Of a stretch of DNA of 64,000 nucleotides, positions 26,501 to 41,400 are shown in pieces. Numbering within the stretch: position 1 is the stretch's first letter; each line of letters opens with the position of its first letter. Location of the stretch: NCBI GenBank assembly GCA_009760855.2, contig WPIO01000029.1, positions 2,063,501-2,127,500 of the forward strand, written 5' to 3'. Both the position numbers and the translations under genes were made by a program. Below the pieces are notes generated by a model. It saw only the letters and a program-made list of their open reading frames with translations. It did not search any database and was not told where the DNA came from. This DNA is from Cristatella mucedo. Its lineage: Eukaryota; Bryozoa; Phylactolaemata; Cristatellidae.

Positions 26501-28131
26501 AAAAAGCCGACTGCCATCTCAAAATTGCCATTGGCTCTTGTATGCATATGCTACACAATGAAAGTGGCTTTTAGGGTCTGAAGACTATTTAAGATCGGTT
26601 GGTATGGTCTCAATCTGGCCCATGATCATACCTCGCCCAGACCGTGAACATTAGGAAGTAACAAGCAGCCAAGCAAGAACCGGTGTCGCAGAGCCAGCTC
26701 AAAAGGTTTGGTAAAAGAAGGTTTTGCGGAGTGAATGCTTGTGGCTTCTAAATTTGTAGTTTTTTAGCTGTGGCCTAAGAAGTAAAGGCCTAAAAAAGGA
26801 CATCATCTCCATATACATTATATGGCTATTCATGAGCATGGTTCAAAGACTACCATGCTAGCAGAATTTTATAAAACCGGCCTAATTAAGTCTAAAAATA
26901 TTGCCCTTTCTAAAGTTCGTATAAATTGTAAAAAATAAAGCTGCATAGAACATAATCATGAACTTTTTATTTTTAAGATAATGTAGGGAATTCCTACGAT
27001 GTGCATGCCCACCGTTAATTCTGTATGCGGCTTTCTCATCAGTAGCTATCACTCCTGTACAATCCCCTAGAGGACATGCAGTGTATTCGACAAGGGCAAG
27101 TGGTCAACATTTCAAAACAATCAATTAGCAAATCAGAAAGATTGGTATCCTGAGATTTAACCTGTCTAGGTGCATCACGAGATGTTCAAGTCAAATTGAT
27201 GTCTCCTGGAGCCTTTAAACAAAAAGACATAGCTCGAGGACCTTTCACTGACGAGATCTGCACTGTACCCTAAGAAGGCTAGCTTGAGGCCACTCTCACA
27301 AATATAAATATAATTATAATTCATTTGTATAGCGCCCCAAGAGAACTTAATCTCTATTCAGGCGCTTCAATATGCCTCGGGGCTCGAGCCCACGACCTCA
27401 GCCAGACCTTGGTCGGGGCGAGCACCTTAACCGCTGGACCAAACCAGCTCGGCTGAACTGAACACACACAAATACGGCACAAACTGAAAGTCACTAAAGA
27501 AATGCCAGCCGGTAAAGAATGAGTCGTCGACTTGCCTATGCGATCTTGCGTCGTCGACTTGCCCATCTTTCGTTGACTGTGGAAGAAGGCCCCTCCCTGG
27601 CTTTTGAATAAAACTGTCAAACAAGGCCGTGGCAGAATCATTGTTTCCTGTGATAGCATGTTGCACCCCATTCCAGGCATTATGGACCAACATGTTTAGC
27701 TCGATGAGCTTCAGAACACGGGAATTCTGTCAGAAAGCTTTTTGGGGTAAAATTATCCCCAAAAAATAAGACAGCTATTATACTAATTTTGCTTCAAAAG
27801 ACGAATTAAGGCTTATTTTCTGGGAGAGTTCTGTCTTTTCATGTACAACAGTCTACATTTATTAATGAACAACAGTATACATTTACACAAAATACTCAGG
27901 CGTTTAAACTAAAAGGAATGTAACACTTGAAGCCTAGTACAATCGGACGCACATGCTGCAAATTATAAGCAGATGTGATCCATCACCTAATTTCACTTCT
28001 AGTCGAGCACAGTCGATATTACTCACAATGCAAAATTCTACGTAATCAAACTATAGTTTTCCTGTTATTTCTGCCACTGCTATTGTTGCTTGGATATCAG
28101 CCATGTAAAAACACGTAACCTTAGCTATTAC

Positions 28132-28217
<86 letters not shown>

Positions 28218-29440
28218 ATGCACAAACAAAACACACTCGTGCGTGCACACACGCACGTAAGCACAGACGCATGTGAGTGGATTTATGTAAAAAAAAAAAA
28301 AAAGATAAAACATAAATGTACGTAAGTGAAACATCGTGTAGCTCACACACATTTTCAGCTAGCTTCTAACTTACATCACAGAGGCCTCCAACGAGGTCAT
28401 TTGTCAATGGATCATCTTCTTCTTTAACTTGTTGTATATGCGGAGTAAATACATCTGTCGATTGCAAGATATCAACAACCTTGTCTAATGCAAAAGATAC
28501 CGACGGATCAACAGCATTGTCTCGAGCATCCGCAACCATTCCAATAACCTGTGAAGAAGTATATCACAAGTAAAAAGTGTAGCCAAACACAATGCAAGCC
28601 AAATGCAATTGTTTCAAAAACCCTTCTAATTAGTATCACTGAGGATGAAAGTAGGGGATGCAGTAGCCTGAAATGCCCCAGTAAAAGATTCGCAGAACTG
28701 CTTTGGACCATTTGGTTAGCAGCAGGGGCTAGCCATTGATTGCTGCTACTTTCATCAATGCAGAAGATAAATGTCTTAGCTTGCAGACACCACAGAAGCA
28801 AGAGCAGTGCAGGAAAGCAGAGCAAAACAACTCGCATCTTCATCCTGCACCTGCCTAGCCACTCACGTGAGCCTGCGAGATAGTTTGCGCGCTGGTAAGC
28901 TAGCATTTGCGTCACTTTTCAATGTTTGACGTTGCACAGCTGATCTACACAGGTTATGAAGTGTAGACACTGCTCAGTCGTAAACTAGCATATAAAAAAG
29001 AAATAATGTAATGTATCTCCGTCTGTAACTCCAAAAAGTCATAAAGACCACGTGGGTGTTACGCAGGAGAGTTGTGTACAGCGCACTCACAGCCTAAGCG
29101 GCTTTCGGTACGCATTTGGTACCCAACAGACTTCGTTTCACGCAACAAAGAGAAAGTGGGAAGCATAGCAGAGTCAGGAGAGCAGTTGAGGTAGTGAGTA
29201 GAATAGAAGTAGCAGCTCAGGACCGCTGAACAGGATGTGCCATAGTCGGCAGTAGGAGAGTAGTTGTCGTTGCGTAAGAATTGTGGAAGCGAGTTCCACA
29301 GTCTAGGACCTGCAGAGCTAAAACTTCTGCCGAGTACACGAGAGTTTTCACATTAAAAACGCGTACAACTGAAAATACACTCTATCAAGGAATATCTGCA
29401 TTGGTGATTGCTACTTGTATACAACCCACAAATTCGGATT

Positions 29441-29479
<39 letters not shown>

Positions 29480-32400
29480 ATTGATGGAAATGTCCTGGGT
29501 GCCAGCTGGAGTGTATCGTTTAGGTGCGACCAGAAGTAGGGCCCTTGACTTTCGGTTCATGTGGTCTGGAATGGTCAATATTTTAGGCGATACAGACATC
29601 CTATCGTCGAATTAAAAATCGCATTTTTTCAGAACTAGTTAATTAAATGTTATCACTATCTACAACTCCACAAAGCTACACGGATGACGAGTGTGTTACG
29701 TTTGAAAGAGTTTTCAACAGCAAACTTGAAGCCTAACGTGACTTTCGGGGCACATACAGCAGCCAGCACATAACAAAGAGAAAGTGAGAAGCATAGCTGA
29801 ATCACGAGGGCAGTTGAGGAAGTGAGGAGCATGGGAGTAGCAACACAAAACTCCTTCGCATGTTTGGATGACTAGGAAGAAGGATCAATTGTGTACTAGC
29901 TACTGCGTAGCCTATTGGCATACCTAGGCGCGCTTTGTGGGAACAGCAAGTTACTAGACATTCAGTGACACTCATCAACTGGCTATACCAAGAATTCCTA
30001 GGGGCACTCTACTTAGCTTGTCTCCACAGCACTCCGGTTCTCTTCTTCTGGTAAGCACAGCTCAACGAACTATTTAAGTTTATCCTGCATGCGGCGCATA
30101 CTACTAAACGCAGACAATAATGTGCTGGGAGTTCTCAGCAAAGGCAAACACTTGGTTAGCGCTCGACTCCAGCCCCCACACCGCGCCTGTTCGCAATATG
30201 CATCGTCCAGCAGAGCTCAGCTGGTTTCTTGAAATTGTCACACAAGTAGCTGGAGGCACATTCAGCAGATTAATTACCAAGCTATACATCGCTAAAGGTA
30301 CCTTTGAGAGTGGAGTCTCCAGCAACATGGCGTGCAGCCTGGCGATGGACTCCCTCTTCCGTACATAGATTCCTGCGATCGGTAGGATAAGCTGAGAGTG
30401 ACCCATATGCACATATGCAGCTGCTCATGCTCTCCAGCACTTTCTGGACTAGCAACGTGGATACGATTTGCACAATGATGCCACGCTCGCGAACAGACAG
30501 CAGCCGGAGTTTCGGGGTGCTGCGGATGCTCAAGACTAACTCGGCAGCCCATGACGTGTAGATCTAGATCTAGAAGCTTCCTTCTGTGTAGATATAAATC
30601 TAGCTAACAGCAAGCTATGGCTAAGCTGTGTGCTTAACCTGGAAAGAGAAAGCCACGAGCCAGAATGGCAAGCTGCTAGTTGAAGAAAACATAGCCGTGC
30701 TGACAGGTGATGCGAGAAGTGAAATGCAACGACTTCGTTACATTCAGGTGTGCTACATAGGGATACGAACGACCCTCGTCGGCAGCCGTGAGACTCAATC
30801 AGGTAACGCACGTAACCCTGCTGACTATGTCGGTCTTCAAACAAACGATTTTGCAAATTCACTTCCACCCAAAAATGGTGTGCAAACTTGCAGCAGAGCT
30901 GCAAGCCGACCACTTCAGCTCGGCTAGCACAAACAAACTGTGGCACAACGTGACAGCTAGCAGCACCAGGTGGCAGCAAGCACACTATCGGACCGAGCAA
31001 GAATTCCTCACTAAGTCTAAAGCGTCCTTCATTCGGCTTCTACTCATTCACTCACCAACAGTACAGGCGAACCATATACACATTAGTGGCATCTCTACAA
31101 TGTCACCCTGGGTATCCGACAAAACCTTTGTTTCCCCAGAGTCGAACCCCTAATCATAGTTGCTGGTGGTAGGACAGACATGACGGGCATGCAAAAACAT
31201 CCTAGCAAGCTTCTTTCCCACGAACTGCAATGCAGTAGCTCACCAGAAAAACTGGGTGGTGACTAAACCATAACTCAGTGGGCGGCTAGGTGAGCTCCGT
31301 AAAATACCAAATAGGCTAACATGAGAATGTCGAGATGCATATGAATTTCGACATGAGAATGTCGAGATACATAATCGAGATGCATACATCATTGCACAAC
31401 AGAGATAAACAGCTGTGGGTAGCGGCACGTTGATGCACCGAGCAATGATATCTTAATGCAGAGACAGTGAGCAACACCAGCATGGACACAAGCACGAAGG
31501 CACTTCTGGCTTTCTACAAGTTTTCAGCAACTTCTAGAAGTCACAAGGAAGTGCCTCCAAGTAAGCCTACTTGGCAAGTCCACTGGGTTATTATATGTTA
31601 TCATATGCAAAGGAAATCTGTGCCTATCTCGATTATCAGCACTAAACATCCAATGGATTTGCTATGTTTTGTAACAAAGGTAAGGAAGGTTGAACTAATC
31701 AAGCACCCAAACCAGTTAATAACATTGACAGCCAGAATTGCCGCTCATGCAGCTCAGGCACCAAAATAAGCTGCGGTGACCAGTAATAGGCAACACGAGC
31801 CGGGTCCTTGCACGGCACAACATGTGCCACATTGCCAAAGACGACACATGATATTAGCAGACACAGAAGTGGTCATGAATTCACATTGGCACTTGCAACC
31901 TCTAACTGCAAGAAAGGAAACAGACTTTCCAAAGTCTAGAAATAGAGACTTTCCTATCCAGCTTCACTCGGACCATCTCACGGGATACATCATGCACTTG
32001 CATCGGACTGCACACAGTAAAACATTGAGACGAGCAATACGTAGCCTAGCCCGGTAATCTATAGGAAAATGGGGAAGGAAAGGCAATGCTTGAAAAACAT
32101 AAGCAGAGAATTAACGGCAGTGTTAGTACTTGCCCTGGCTGACAGCATGGGGCCAAAGCTACCAACTCACAAGAAATCACGCCCTGTTAAGTGTCTCATG
32201 AATGTCGGCTAAAATGGTGCAAGCTGTTCCTAATTAACGTCGAAGCCTGCATGGCTGATGGAGGCATCAATGTAAAACGGTCCACACGATTATATTTAGA
32301 CCTACTACAAAACTGACCATTGCAATTCGTTATAGTTGCACTGACTAGACATCCTGTATAGAATGAAGACAAATCTCTCCTTTTCGATGCAACAGTTAAT

Positions 32401-35400
32401 GTCATACTTGTTTCTTCGTTAAGCAAGCATGAAATTGTTCCGGCTACGTGCAAGACATATAGACTATCCAGATGAATTGCAGACATATTCTCACAGCTAC
32501 GAAGCTCTTTTTCCCTAGGAGGGACGTCCTTCTTCCCAGAAGCACTTTTACTACCTATCAGCTAGGGAGGGATAGGCACATCCAGCTCACGTGCATACAA
32601 CTTATCCTTGAAATGTGAGAAACAAGGAAAGTGGCAATATAAGCACAAGGATACTTGCAGTACATTTAGTGTATGTTCATGGTTTTTTTATGTTATACAA
32701 GCTAACAGCCAGTCATCCCCTACGTCAAAAGCGATATTTTAACTGTTGCACTCTCATCATATGTCCAACAAAAACAGTGTGAGATTACAGCATTTACCTG
32801 GGAATGCTTTCTCCAATTCTGCCTTTGCATGCTCCATGGACAGATCGTCAACCACTGACCTGATCATAACGTACCTCCTAAGCCTCCTACAACAAGGACA
32901 GATCACGAGTTGCCACAGCTCGCTTGAGCAAATATGACAATGAATCGATGTAAAAGTTCCCATGTCAGAAATGATGTGAAGCTCTAAGCTTGCTACTCAC
33001 CCAGATTCAACAGGAATGATTTTACAGGTGGTACTGACAACACCGCCGGCTTTCCTCTTCAAATAGTTGGCACCTTCCCAGTACTACAATACAGCGTGGC
33101 ATCACGAAGTTCTCAAGGCTGAGGAGTAGCACATCCTCGACAGGTCTTGGCAATGAATGCAACCATAACCCTAACGGGTACTTGCTAATCGACCTAACGA
33201 CCCGGTCACCGGGGCAGCCCCAAATACAGAGAATGTGGTGCAGGACAATCAAAGCCGGCCGAGATGCCCCATTCAACAGAAGATTATAGGCTAATGAAAA
33301 CTTAAAAATATCGCACAGCCCATTCAAATACATAAGTGCTTGAGACTGTTAGCAGAACTGGAAGTAGCACTGGTTAAAGATAGACAGCAAGAGGCTAGCA
33401 TCAACAAGCCTACTGAATTAACGTCTTGCAAGTTAGCTAACAAGGAAATTGCACAAAACCACAATGCAAATGAAGTCATGGCCATATTGACAATGCCCCC
33501 TAGTGTTCATCCTGTATTTATCTCAGGCAGGTCAGTGCTGTGGTTAAGGGATAGCTGCACTCATGCATAGGCATACAGTACCTGCCCTTTTTTCATGTGA
33601 TATATCAATGAGCTTTCTTCGGTGTCACTTCCTGTTTTCAAAACTTCTTGCATGTTTTTGTCCAAAACCTCGTCTGAGCCATACCCGCTTTGCTTCTCAA
33701 AAGCTCTGTTAACAAACTAAAAGAGCCAGAATTCCATTAAAACAGAAGGCAGGCATGGTATGCACATGCATAGCCATCAGTTAAACAAAAACTATAGCTA
33801 GACTGCGATGCTTTATTGACCCCACCACAGAAAGAATGACAAAACATACACGTTTAGATGCTGCCAGATGTTTAATTCTATAAGCAAAGTGAAAAGCACG
33901 GCTAAAAGGTAACAGCATTATCAACTGACAAGTTCTCAGAAGTAGTCACACAAGAAAGACAAAACTTATCAAACCGAAATCAGAAATTAAATTCCGCAAT
34001 GGAGTCAAAGCAAAGCTGAACTCACACTTGAAATTTTACCATGATCCGGCAAGCATTGGCCGATTTATGGAATTTACAAGACGCTAAGCTACACTGTCAA
34101 TGAAGCTGTTTCAAAGTCACAAGCAAAAATAAAAAAATAAATAGCCGATTTAACAGCCTTATTTATATAGCAGCACAAGAGGTTTCATGGATATCACCAC
34201 AGCTTGCAGTGGACAATATAGGATCGCCTGCTGCAGGGCTCGAACCCACGACCCTGGTCGTGAAGAGCAAGCATCTTACCTCTTGGGCAAGAGCAACTTA
34301 CCCAGGGGCAACTAAGCATGTACCTCAACAAGCTGCAGACATGCAACCCGATGTACCAAGGTTCTACAAGTTGGGACATTAGTTGTATATAATGCAGAGA
34401 TCGGTAAAACTTGTATTTGTATATAATTTGCTCTGGGTTTACTTCTGGGTTAGACATAATTTTGCCTAATTGTTTTTGTAACGATTTCCTATTAGGTGAA
34501 AACTGACAAAACTTCGGGTTCCTCTTCTAAAATGCTTGTCCTTTGAAAAGTAACCTACACAATTAATTATTCGATTATTGGACCAATCTTCTCAGCCTTT
34601 TCTCATTATTTGCCCTTAAGTCAATCACGGCGATACAGAAGCAGCTACTTAAGGTCAGACTTTACTACTAGCACAGACTGAGAAACTGGCCCCTTCGCAA
34701 TCACGGTAGTGTATACAGGAGCATGCTGCTGCTGTAAAGCACCAGAAGCGAAGCCAGGATTGGAGCGTTGGGGTGGCATGGGGATCTGGGGTGGAGCCCC
34801 CTGTAAAGGAGGATTGAGGGGGATCCCCCCAGCACCTTCAGCAAGTGAGAACTGGCCGAAATGGCCAGTCAGATAGGCCATGGCCGATGGGCGCCCGACC
34901 GGGTGTCAGACTCGGCTACCACCTACCAGGCCAGAGGTGGCAGCTGCCATCCATGCCACTCCTTGGCTTTACCTTTGATAAGCACAGATAGACATTACAA
35001 CTAGTAGATACATATCCCGATTTATTCAGTTAGGTACCCCGAGTCTTTCTAATTACTCTTGTGTGCTCTTCGTTTTGGAGTTGCAAATTCTACCACCAAT
35101 GCTTCAAGCAATTCTTCAACAGGACAATCCGACGACCCCTCCATGCCCATATAGGAATGCAGAGGCAAAAACCCAGTATAGCCCGATGTGCAGAGTAGCA
35201 AATTACTTGCACAGCTTCAACATGGCAGCCGATGCCTTGGCTCTGATCTCACAGTTGAGTTACGCTACACAATCGTCGACTAAAGCAGACAGAGACTAGC
35301 TGCTGTACTCCTTTATCCAAATTGGAAGACTGTTGAACAAATACTGTAACAGTAATTTAGTATTAATAATCACTGTTCAACAAACCAACATTTAACAACA

Positions 35401-38400
35401 CTTTACCTGTATACAAGTACAGAGTTTCAGTTAAGGATAATGGTAGGGCCACGATTTTCAGGTGGGGCAAGACCTGCCGACAACGATAAACACAGTGGAA
35501 ATCGAAAGTCTTCTATTCGACATGTGAGAGGTACCTACGAAGAGATTAAAAATATTTGATGATCGCATCATTCGTCACCACTGCAACAGTTTCTTTCTCA
35601 ACATGAAATTCAATGGTGCTGTTGAGTTAGCCCTCACCCATCATCATTCGAAGGTGCATCTTGCGAAGTTTTAAAAGGCTGAACACACGTTTGGCCGTTG
35701 TGGTTAACACTCGCAATGTCTGAATTAAGTTGCACCACAATATACAGTAAGTCATAGCAGGCCTCGGCTTGACTGGACTGCGAGCATGACTGCAAGATCG
35801 GAAGAGTCACGATGCTATTCAGTGCCAAGTTTGAACAATTTCCCTACACAGTTGTAAAGCTGCTGTTTCGAGAGGATCGGCTTGACATCTCGGAATCTTA
35901 TCTTGGAGAATGTGCTGCAAGCTCTACAAGGTTGTCGACATTGAATGCAGAGAACTATTGATGATGGGAGATGCAAGCACCATGTCCAGGAGGAACATCG
36001 AGTCCATGTCAAAACAAAAGTCTAATTCTGACAGTATCTTGTAAATTGCCGAAAAAGGTAAATCGAAACGGAAGAAGAGTTCGTTGCTATTCGTGTGCGT
36101 ATTTTACGACGAGGCCGAATGGTGTTGGCGGACAAGTGGGGCACCTCAATCTCAAGATGCTGACAGACCTTCTGTATCTTTGTGTACAGATCATAATAGC
36201 CTGCCATATGCATCACTGCCAGCAGGTAAGCAGTGCGATCGACCAACTACAAGGCATTGAAAATATCCTATTCTGTTTTTGCAATGCCTGTGATAGCTCC
36301 TACGTAACCAACAACAAGTGTTCCACCAGATGAAAGATGAAGGTGAACTTGAATGAAAGCATAAGATCGAGGTGACATGCCACTTTAATTTTCTGCTCAG
36401 CCGTGCTACCATTCTCATCGATGTAGTCATTGACTTCAATAGTCACGGGGAACATGCAAATTAACGATGCAGCACCATCCAAAATGGCGACCATCACATA
36501 TTGCAGTTCATAACAGCTTGGTGTACCTTTTTACTTGCATCGCGATCTCTCACACTAGAATACTAGTGGATTTAACAGCCTCTAATGATGCTCATTACTT
36601 GCAGCACATTTGCATAATACACCATACCTGGATTAGCGACGCTGGGGTAACACCATTCAAGATGAACGACCATTTACTTCATAAAGCAAATGTTTACACC
36701 GATATCTGTTTCTGACAAACCCTATTGGCTTCCGGGCATTGGGGGCTGCCCCTGATATTAAGAATGTGAGAGGGGGAGCAATCAGGCGGGAAAAGACTCT
36801 TGGGTTTGTATAACCAGAAATCAAGTTGGTAATGGCTACAACTGCTGCAGTTCCGTAATCGCTGCTACATGCTCTTCACGGAGTCACAGAGAGGGACAAC
36901 CTGCTGATACTAACCTTTTTTAAGCTGTCTCTTTTTGTGTTAGCAGGTTGCGGATGTTGCTACCAGGTGGTACTGGAGGCTCACCAAGACTAAGGGGGCA
37001 ACCCACTGCCTCTTCTGGCTCTGCCACTTGCTAAGGAGAGCTAGGTATGTAACCAGTGGGTGTGATTATAATTCCTTCCTGACCTACCGATATGACCGCC
37101 CGTCTAGTGAGACCAAGACATATGGGGGTATCCTTAATCTTCAGCTGCCTGATAATAAATAGTGCCGTGGCATAGTCAAAAGGCAGGCAATGAGTTTAGA
37201 ATACCAGTGCACAAACGGGACACGGTGGTCTTAGGCATGCTCGGGACTGGCAATTAAGAACTCAGCCCAGAACTTGGTCAAACTCACTCAGGCTACATCA
37301 GTATCACCTGCATCACAACAAAAAACAACTCTGGCAGAACATGTTCAGATCTCTTTCAGATCTCTTTCTTCACTGGTTAGAGAAGCTATTGCTGTGGGTG
37401 AGAAACTTATTGTACAAACGATATCCAGCCTCGATTCTCGAGTAAACGAGCCTACTTTTAGCAATCACTCATCACTACTCACTACACTTGGTGTTTGTTG
37501 CTCATCAACTGAGTCGCTTCTGCTGCTCAGCTACTTAAGTGGTGATCATGGTAACTGCTTATCAAATGCACATGACAGCTAATTATTCATGCAGGTGAGC
37601 AAACGTGTATGAAAAGACAAGATCCAGGGCCGAGAACAATTAGCATCGGTAAGAGATAGAGTTGAGAGACGCACCTGTTCGTCACAGCATTTGCTGGGTC
37701 CTTGTGATTTGTCTTTTGCATACCTGTGCATGCTGACACTGTGCATGCTACCACTAACCATATTATGCATTTCGATTATTGTGCATTTTACCACTAACCA
37801 AATGGCCATGCTTCAAGCACAGCACATGTTAAGTGCTTAGAAAGACTGTTAAGTTCTCTAATGGTGCTAAAAAAAAGATATACTTGTTATGATTAACATT
37901 ATGGCTTTTTCAGGAAGATTGCCTTTGAATAAAATGCTTTCTTCATAGGAATGTTGTCTTCATAAGCTAGGTGCTGTTTAACTATGTGCCAGAACGGCAT
38001 AACCCGTAGAGTGCAGAATTGTCGGCAAAGAACAATACATCTACGTAATACTGATTAAGTTAAATTGTTTACCTGTGTCCGAAAGTCCTGGTCTATGATC
38101 TCCACGCCTTCGCTGACATTCTGCAGTGCCATGTACATAGCAGAGCACCATCGCAGCTGCTGAAGCAGTCGAAGCTCTCCTCTTTCGATAGAGATGAGCT
38201 CGTTAAGACACGACCCCAAGTTGTCGTTTTCACAAAACCGCTGGAAGCCGCATATACGAGATCAACGATAACGCAGACAATACATCAGTAGACACAGGTG
38301 AGCCATGCAAACTAATGATCAAAGCAAAATGATGTTCAACAATCAGGCGCATTGCTAAACATTAGGGCTACTTTTAAGACATCAGCATCCTGCAGAGTGT

Positions 38401-41400
38401 TTCTCAATAAGTCTTCCCAAAAGCACTCTGCATGCTTATGACGTGCTACGACATTCACAGCAATCACTTCTACTCCATGCGTGAATGCAAAAGATACAAG
38501 GCCATTCCATCATTTAATTGAGAGCTTTACTTCCATTGGCCACTACAGGCCACACATACAATCAGTCATTTACGGTTTTCCAGGGACACAGCTGTGGTGT
38601 AATGGTTGCAGCTGGGCACCCAGTTAGCAGCTATAAACGTACACATTCATTCATGCAGTACTTTAGAAATCGGCTCGAGTATGTAAACGGCAACTTAAAG
38701 CTGAAGCTTTAAGTCTCTGCACTGAATGCCAAAGGAACAGTAGCCTGGATAGCGTAATAGATAGATGATTGGACCGGCAGCCCAGAGGTTATGGGATCAT
38801 TCGAGCTAGCAGAACATTTTTCCGGCACTAAATCCCACTACAGACGGCCCCCGGTCGTTCTTAATTTTGAAATTACTGTCCATTGAGTGTCGGCACTGCT
38901 CTCAACAGCCTAGCCAATCGTAGCATAGCAGAGTGACGACAGACTACATGATATGTAGTGTAATCAGAAGAAGATCCTAGCTACATATATAGCTCGATAA
39001 TTTCAAAGGCCGTGATTGGCTCGGTCCTCCCCGAAGAAAACATCTCCACATGTTCTTGTGAACCCTCTTGTACCCTGGTTCACCGATTCCATAGTAATTA
39101 CTTAAAAATGGCGACTATGAAGTCAGTCAGAAAGGTGTCTGACAATCCCCAACAACTGTTGGAAGCTAGCAAGCACATGGGTAAGCAAGCATGGCATCAA
39201 CATGGTTTACACCTAGTGGTATTGGCTGAGTGTGATTATGGCATAGCCGTGATGGCACACCAGGTAAGGCGGTTGCTTTCACGACCTCGGTCCCCAGGTC
39301 GTGGGTTCGATTCCTGCGGTGGGCGATCCTTTATCGCCACTGCAAGCGGTGGTGATAGCCGTAAAGGCTCTTCTGTCGCTATACAAAAAGAGGCTGTTTA
39401 ATCAGCTAGGATTTATTTATTTATGGCATATAGCAACATCTAAGACGGCGCACAGAAGGCCAAAACGACAGCCACCGAATTGCTAGAAAATCTATCTGTT
39501 GGGACGTCAGCTGCAAAAAAATTTAGGCCGGTGAGGACATGGCGATTACCTTGTTAAATCCGACATTCAGCAGAGGCATAATGGAGGTTTCCTCACTCTC
39601 ACATCTACAACACATCATCTGCGATCAATCAAGCGTTCAGGAGGCAGCAACTGTGGCCACATTAGCCCAGTTGAAAACACGGCCAGGTACCTCGATGACC
39701 ATTCGAAGCCTTTAAGGCCTATAAGCCCACAGTTGAGGGTGAGTTAGCAAGGCATCTCGATCGCTCACTTGATAGAACACTGGCATAGTAAACCAGATCA
39801 CTGGGCTATTCTGTGCCCGGATGAACATTATTTACTTTTAATTCTACGGCAACAGTCTGTGGTCATCTACATGTTCCGGGCAGTAAAATGACTAAACAAC
39901 TCCTAGCCCAGGGTCCCATTTATAAGTGTCAGCTCAGATGTTAGAAAATAAATGTTAACTAGCATAACAACTCTTCAAGCTCCGGGTGGCAGCTAATCTA
40001 GCACTCTAAGTTAGCAGTATTGCATGAGCTTTCCAGAGCACACTAAAGTCGACACGTTTCCTGTAGTGCTGCTGCCACTGCTCGAATTAATGGGCGAGTT
40101 GCTGCCATTTTTCTCGACCTATTCTACATTTCCGTCCAGTACTAATAAGACAGGGCTGCCACATGAGCATGCTCAGCCGGTGCCACTATCGCTGGCAGGT
40201 AATCGTCAACCTTCAAACGTCAACCGACAAAGGATTGTGGCTGAGCTGAGTACCCAACAGTATGCTGGTGACTCACAGCTACCAGCAAGAATTATGCCCA
40301 AGAATTGGCTTGCCTACGACAGCTAGTAAAACGAAAGTTCCTAGAAATCCTCGACCCAGGTCGCAGACTGTAGTACGGCAGTGGGTAATAAAGAGTTTCC
40401 CAGTACAAACCTTCTATGCTGGGTCCAGCGCTAGATGCTCGTACTTGACCACACAGGTAGGGGGGGGGGGGTTAAAACCCTGCAGCAGGTCCACTAAAAG
40501 TGGGGTAATAGCTTAAAACGATAAAAACCTGCTTGATCCTCACAGCCTTTGCTCCATCTACTGGAATGGTCTTTAGTGTGCTTGTGAATTCTGAAATTGT
40601 GTGATATAACTAACCCGTTAACATGCTTCCATTTCAGCACACATAAACTGGCTAAAAAGAAATTTGGTTCTCTTAGGGTGCTGTGTACATTTTTTCACTC
40701 TACTATTTTGTATTATTATTATCATCAATATAAGTTCTGTTATAAATGGGTAAATAAAATAAATAAATAAATTTAAATGAGGCTGTAGAATCAGCTGCTC
40801 CCTATTTATTTTAAGGCAAAAATGACATCCGCCCCTCTCGATGCAGTGAGCAAATATGTTTATCCCTCTCCTGCAGCAAACTTCATCAAGCCAAAGCCTT
40901 CTTCGACGTTCTATTCAGAAACTTAATCCCGAGCAGCCCAATCATTTAATGGTGTATCCATCCTCTAGTTGGCTAGCATACAGGTTTCCACTGTCATCTG
41001 ATGCATCAGAGTTATGAGCAGAAGAGGACCGAGAAAGAAAATTGAAAATGAATATGCCAATTCCAGTTGTAGGCATCGATCGGCAGGGTTTCGTTATACA
41101 AGAACGTGAAGAAGCTCACTGCCATCCCACAGCAGCTGTGTATGCATGAGTGTGTGTATGTGTGTGTGTATGTGTGTGTCTGTCTGTCTGTCTTTGATAA
41201 TGCCATTATTATGATGAGCAAGCGTTTTGAAAGAGAACAGTGTGCATTGCTGATATCAGCAGTGCACTAGAGCTCCAAACAGGTTCAGTCCACGTCTGCA
41301 TCGTGCTGGGACTTGCGGCAACGGTACACATACAGAATGCATGGTGGCACGATGATGATTATTGCCTGGCCCTCAGCGATCCTTCTAGATCACAGAAGTC

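Larger units (their letters stand above)
25857..28374 (-). other. PDE8: PDE8 intron
   Basis: Holds SINE-A at 27.3 kb and the CA array at 28.13 kb. A small exon for the PDE8 linker could hide here but was not found. Confidence 0.7.
28549..30301 (-). other. PDE8: PDE8 intron with two LINE-B copies
   Basis: Contains LINE-B at 29.0 kb and a decayed one at 29.65 kb, and a GT array between them. Nothing else is recognised. Confidence 0.8.
33717..38072 (-). other. PDE8: PDE8 intron
   Basis: 4.4 kb. Holds SINE-B at 34.1 kb, GC-rich palindromic blocks at 34.75 and 36.74 kb and a LINE-A relic at 37.7 kb. Several open frames (for example 35971-36333 +, 37274-37582 +) have no recognised family. Confidence 0.7.

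Noticed and set aside
30536-31000. Longest non-microsatellite open frame (154 codons, minus strand)
   Set aside because: No recognisable motif, Cys/His/Ser-rich shadow-like composition, and it lies inside an intron between two phase-matched PDE8 exons.
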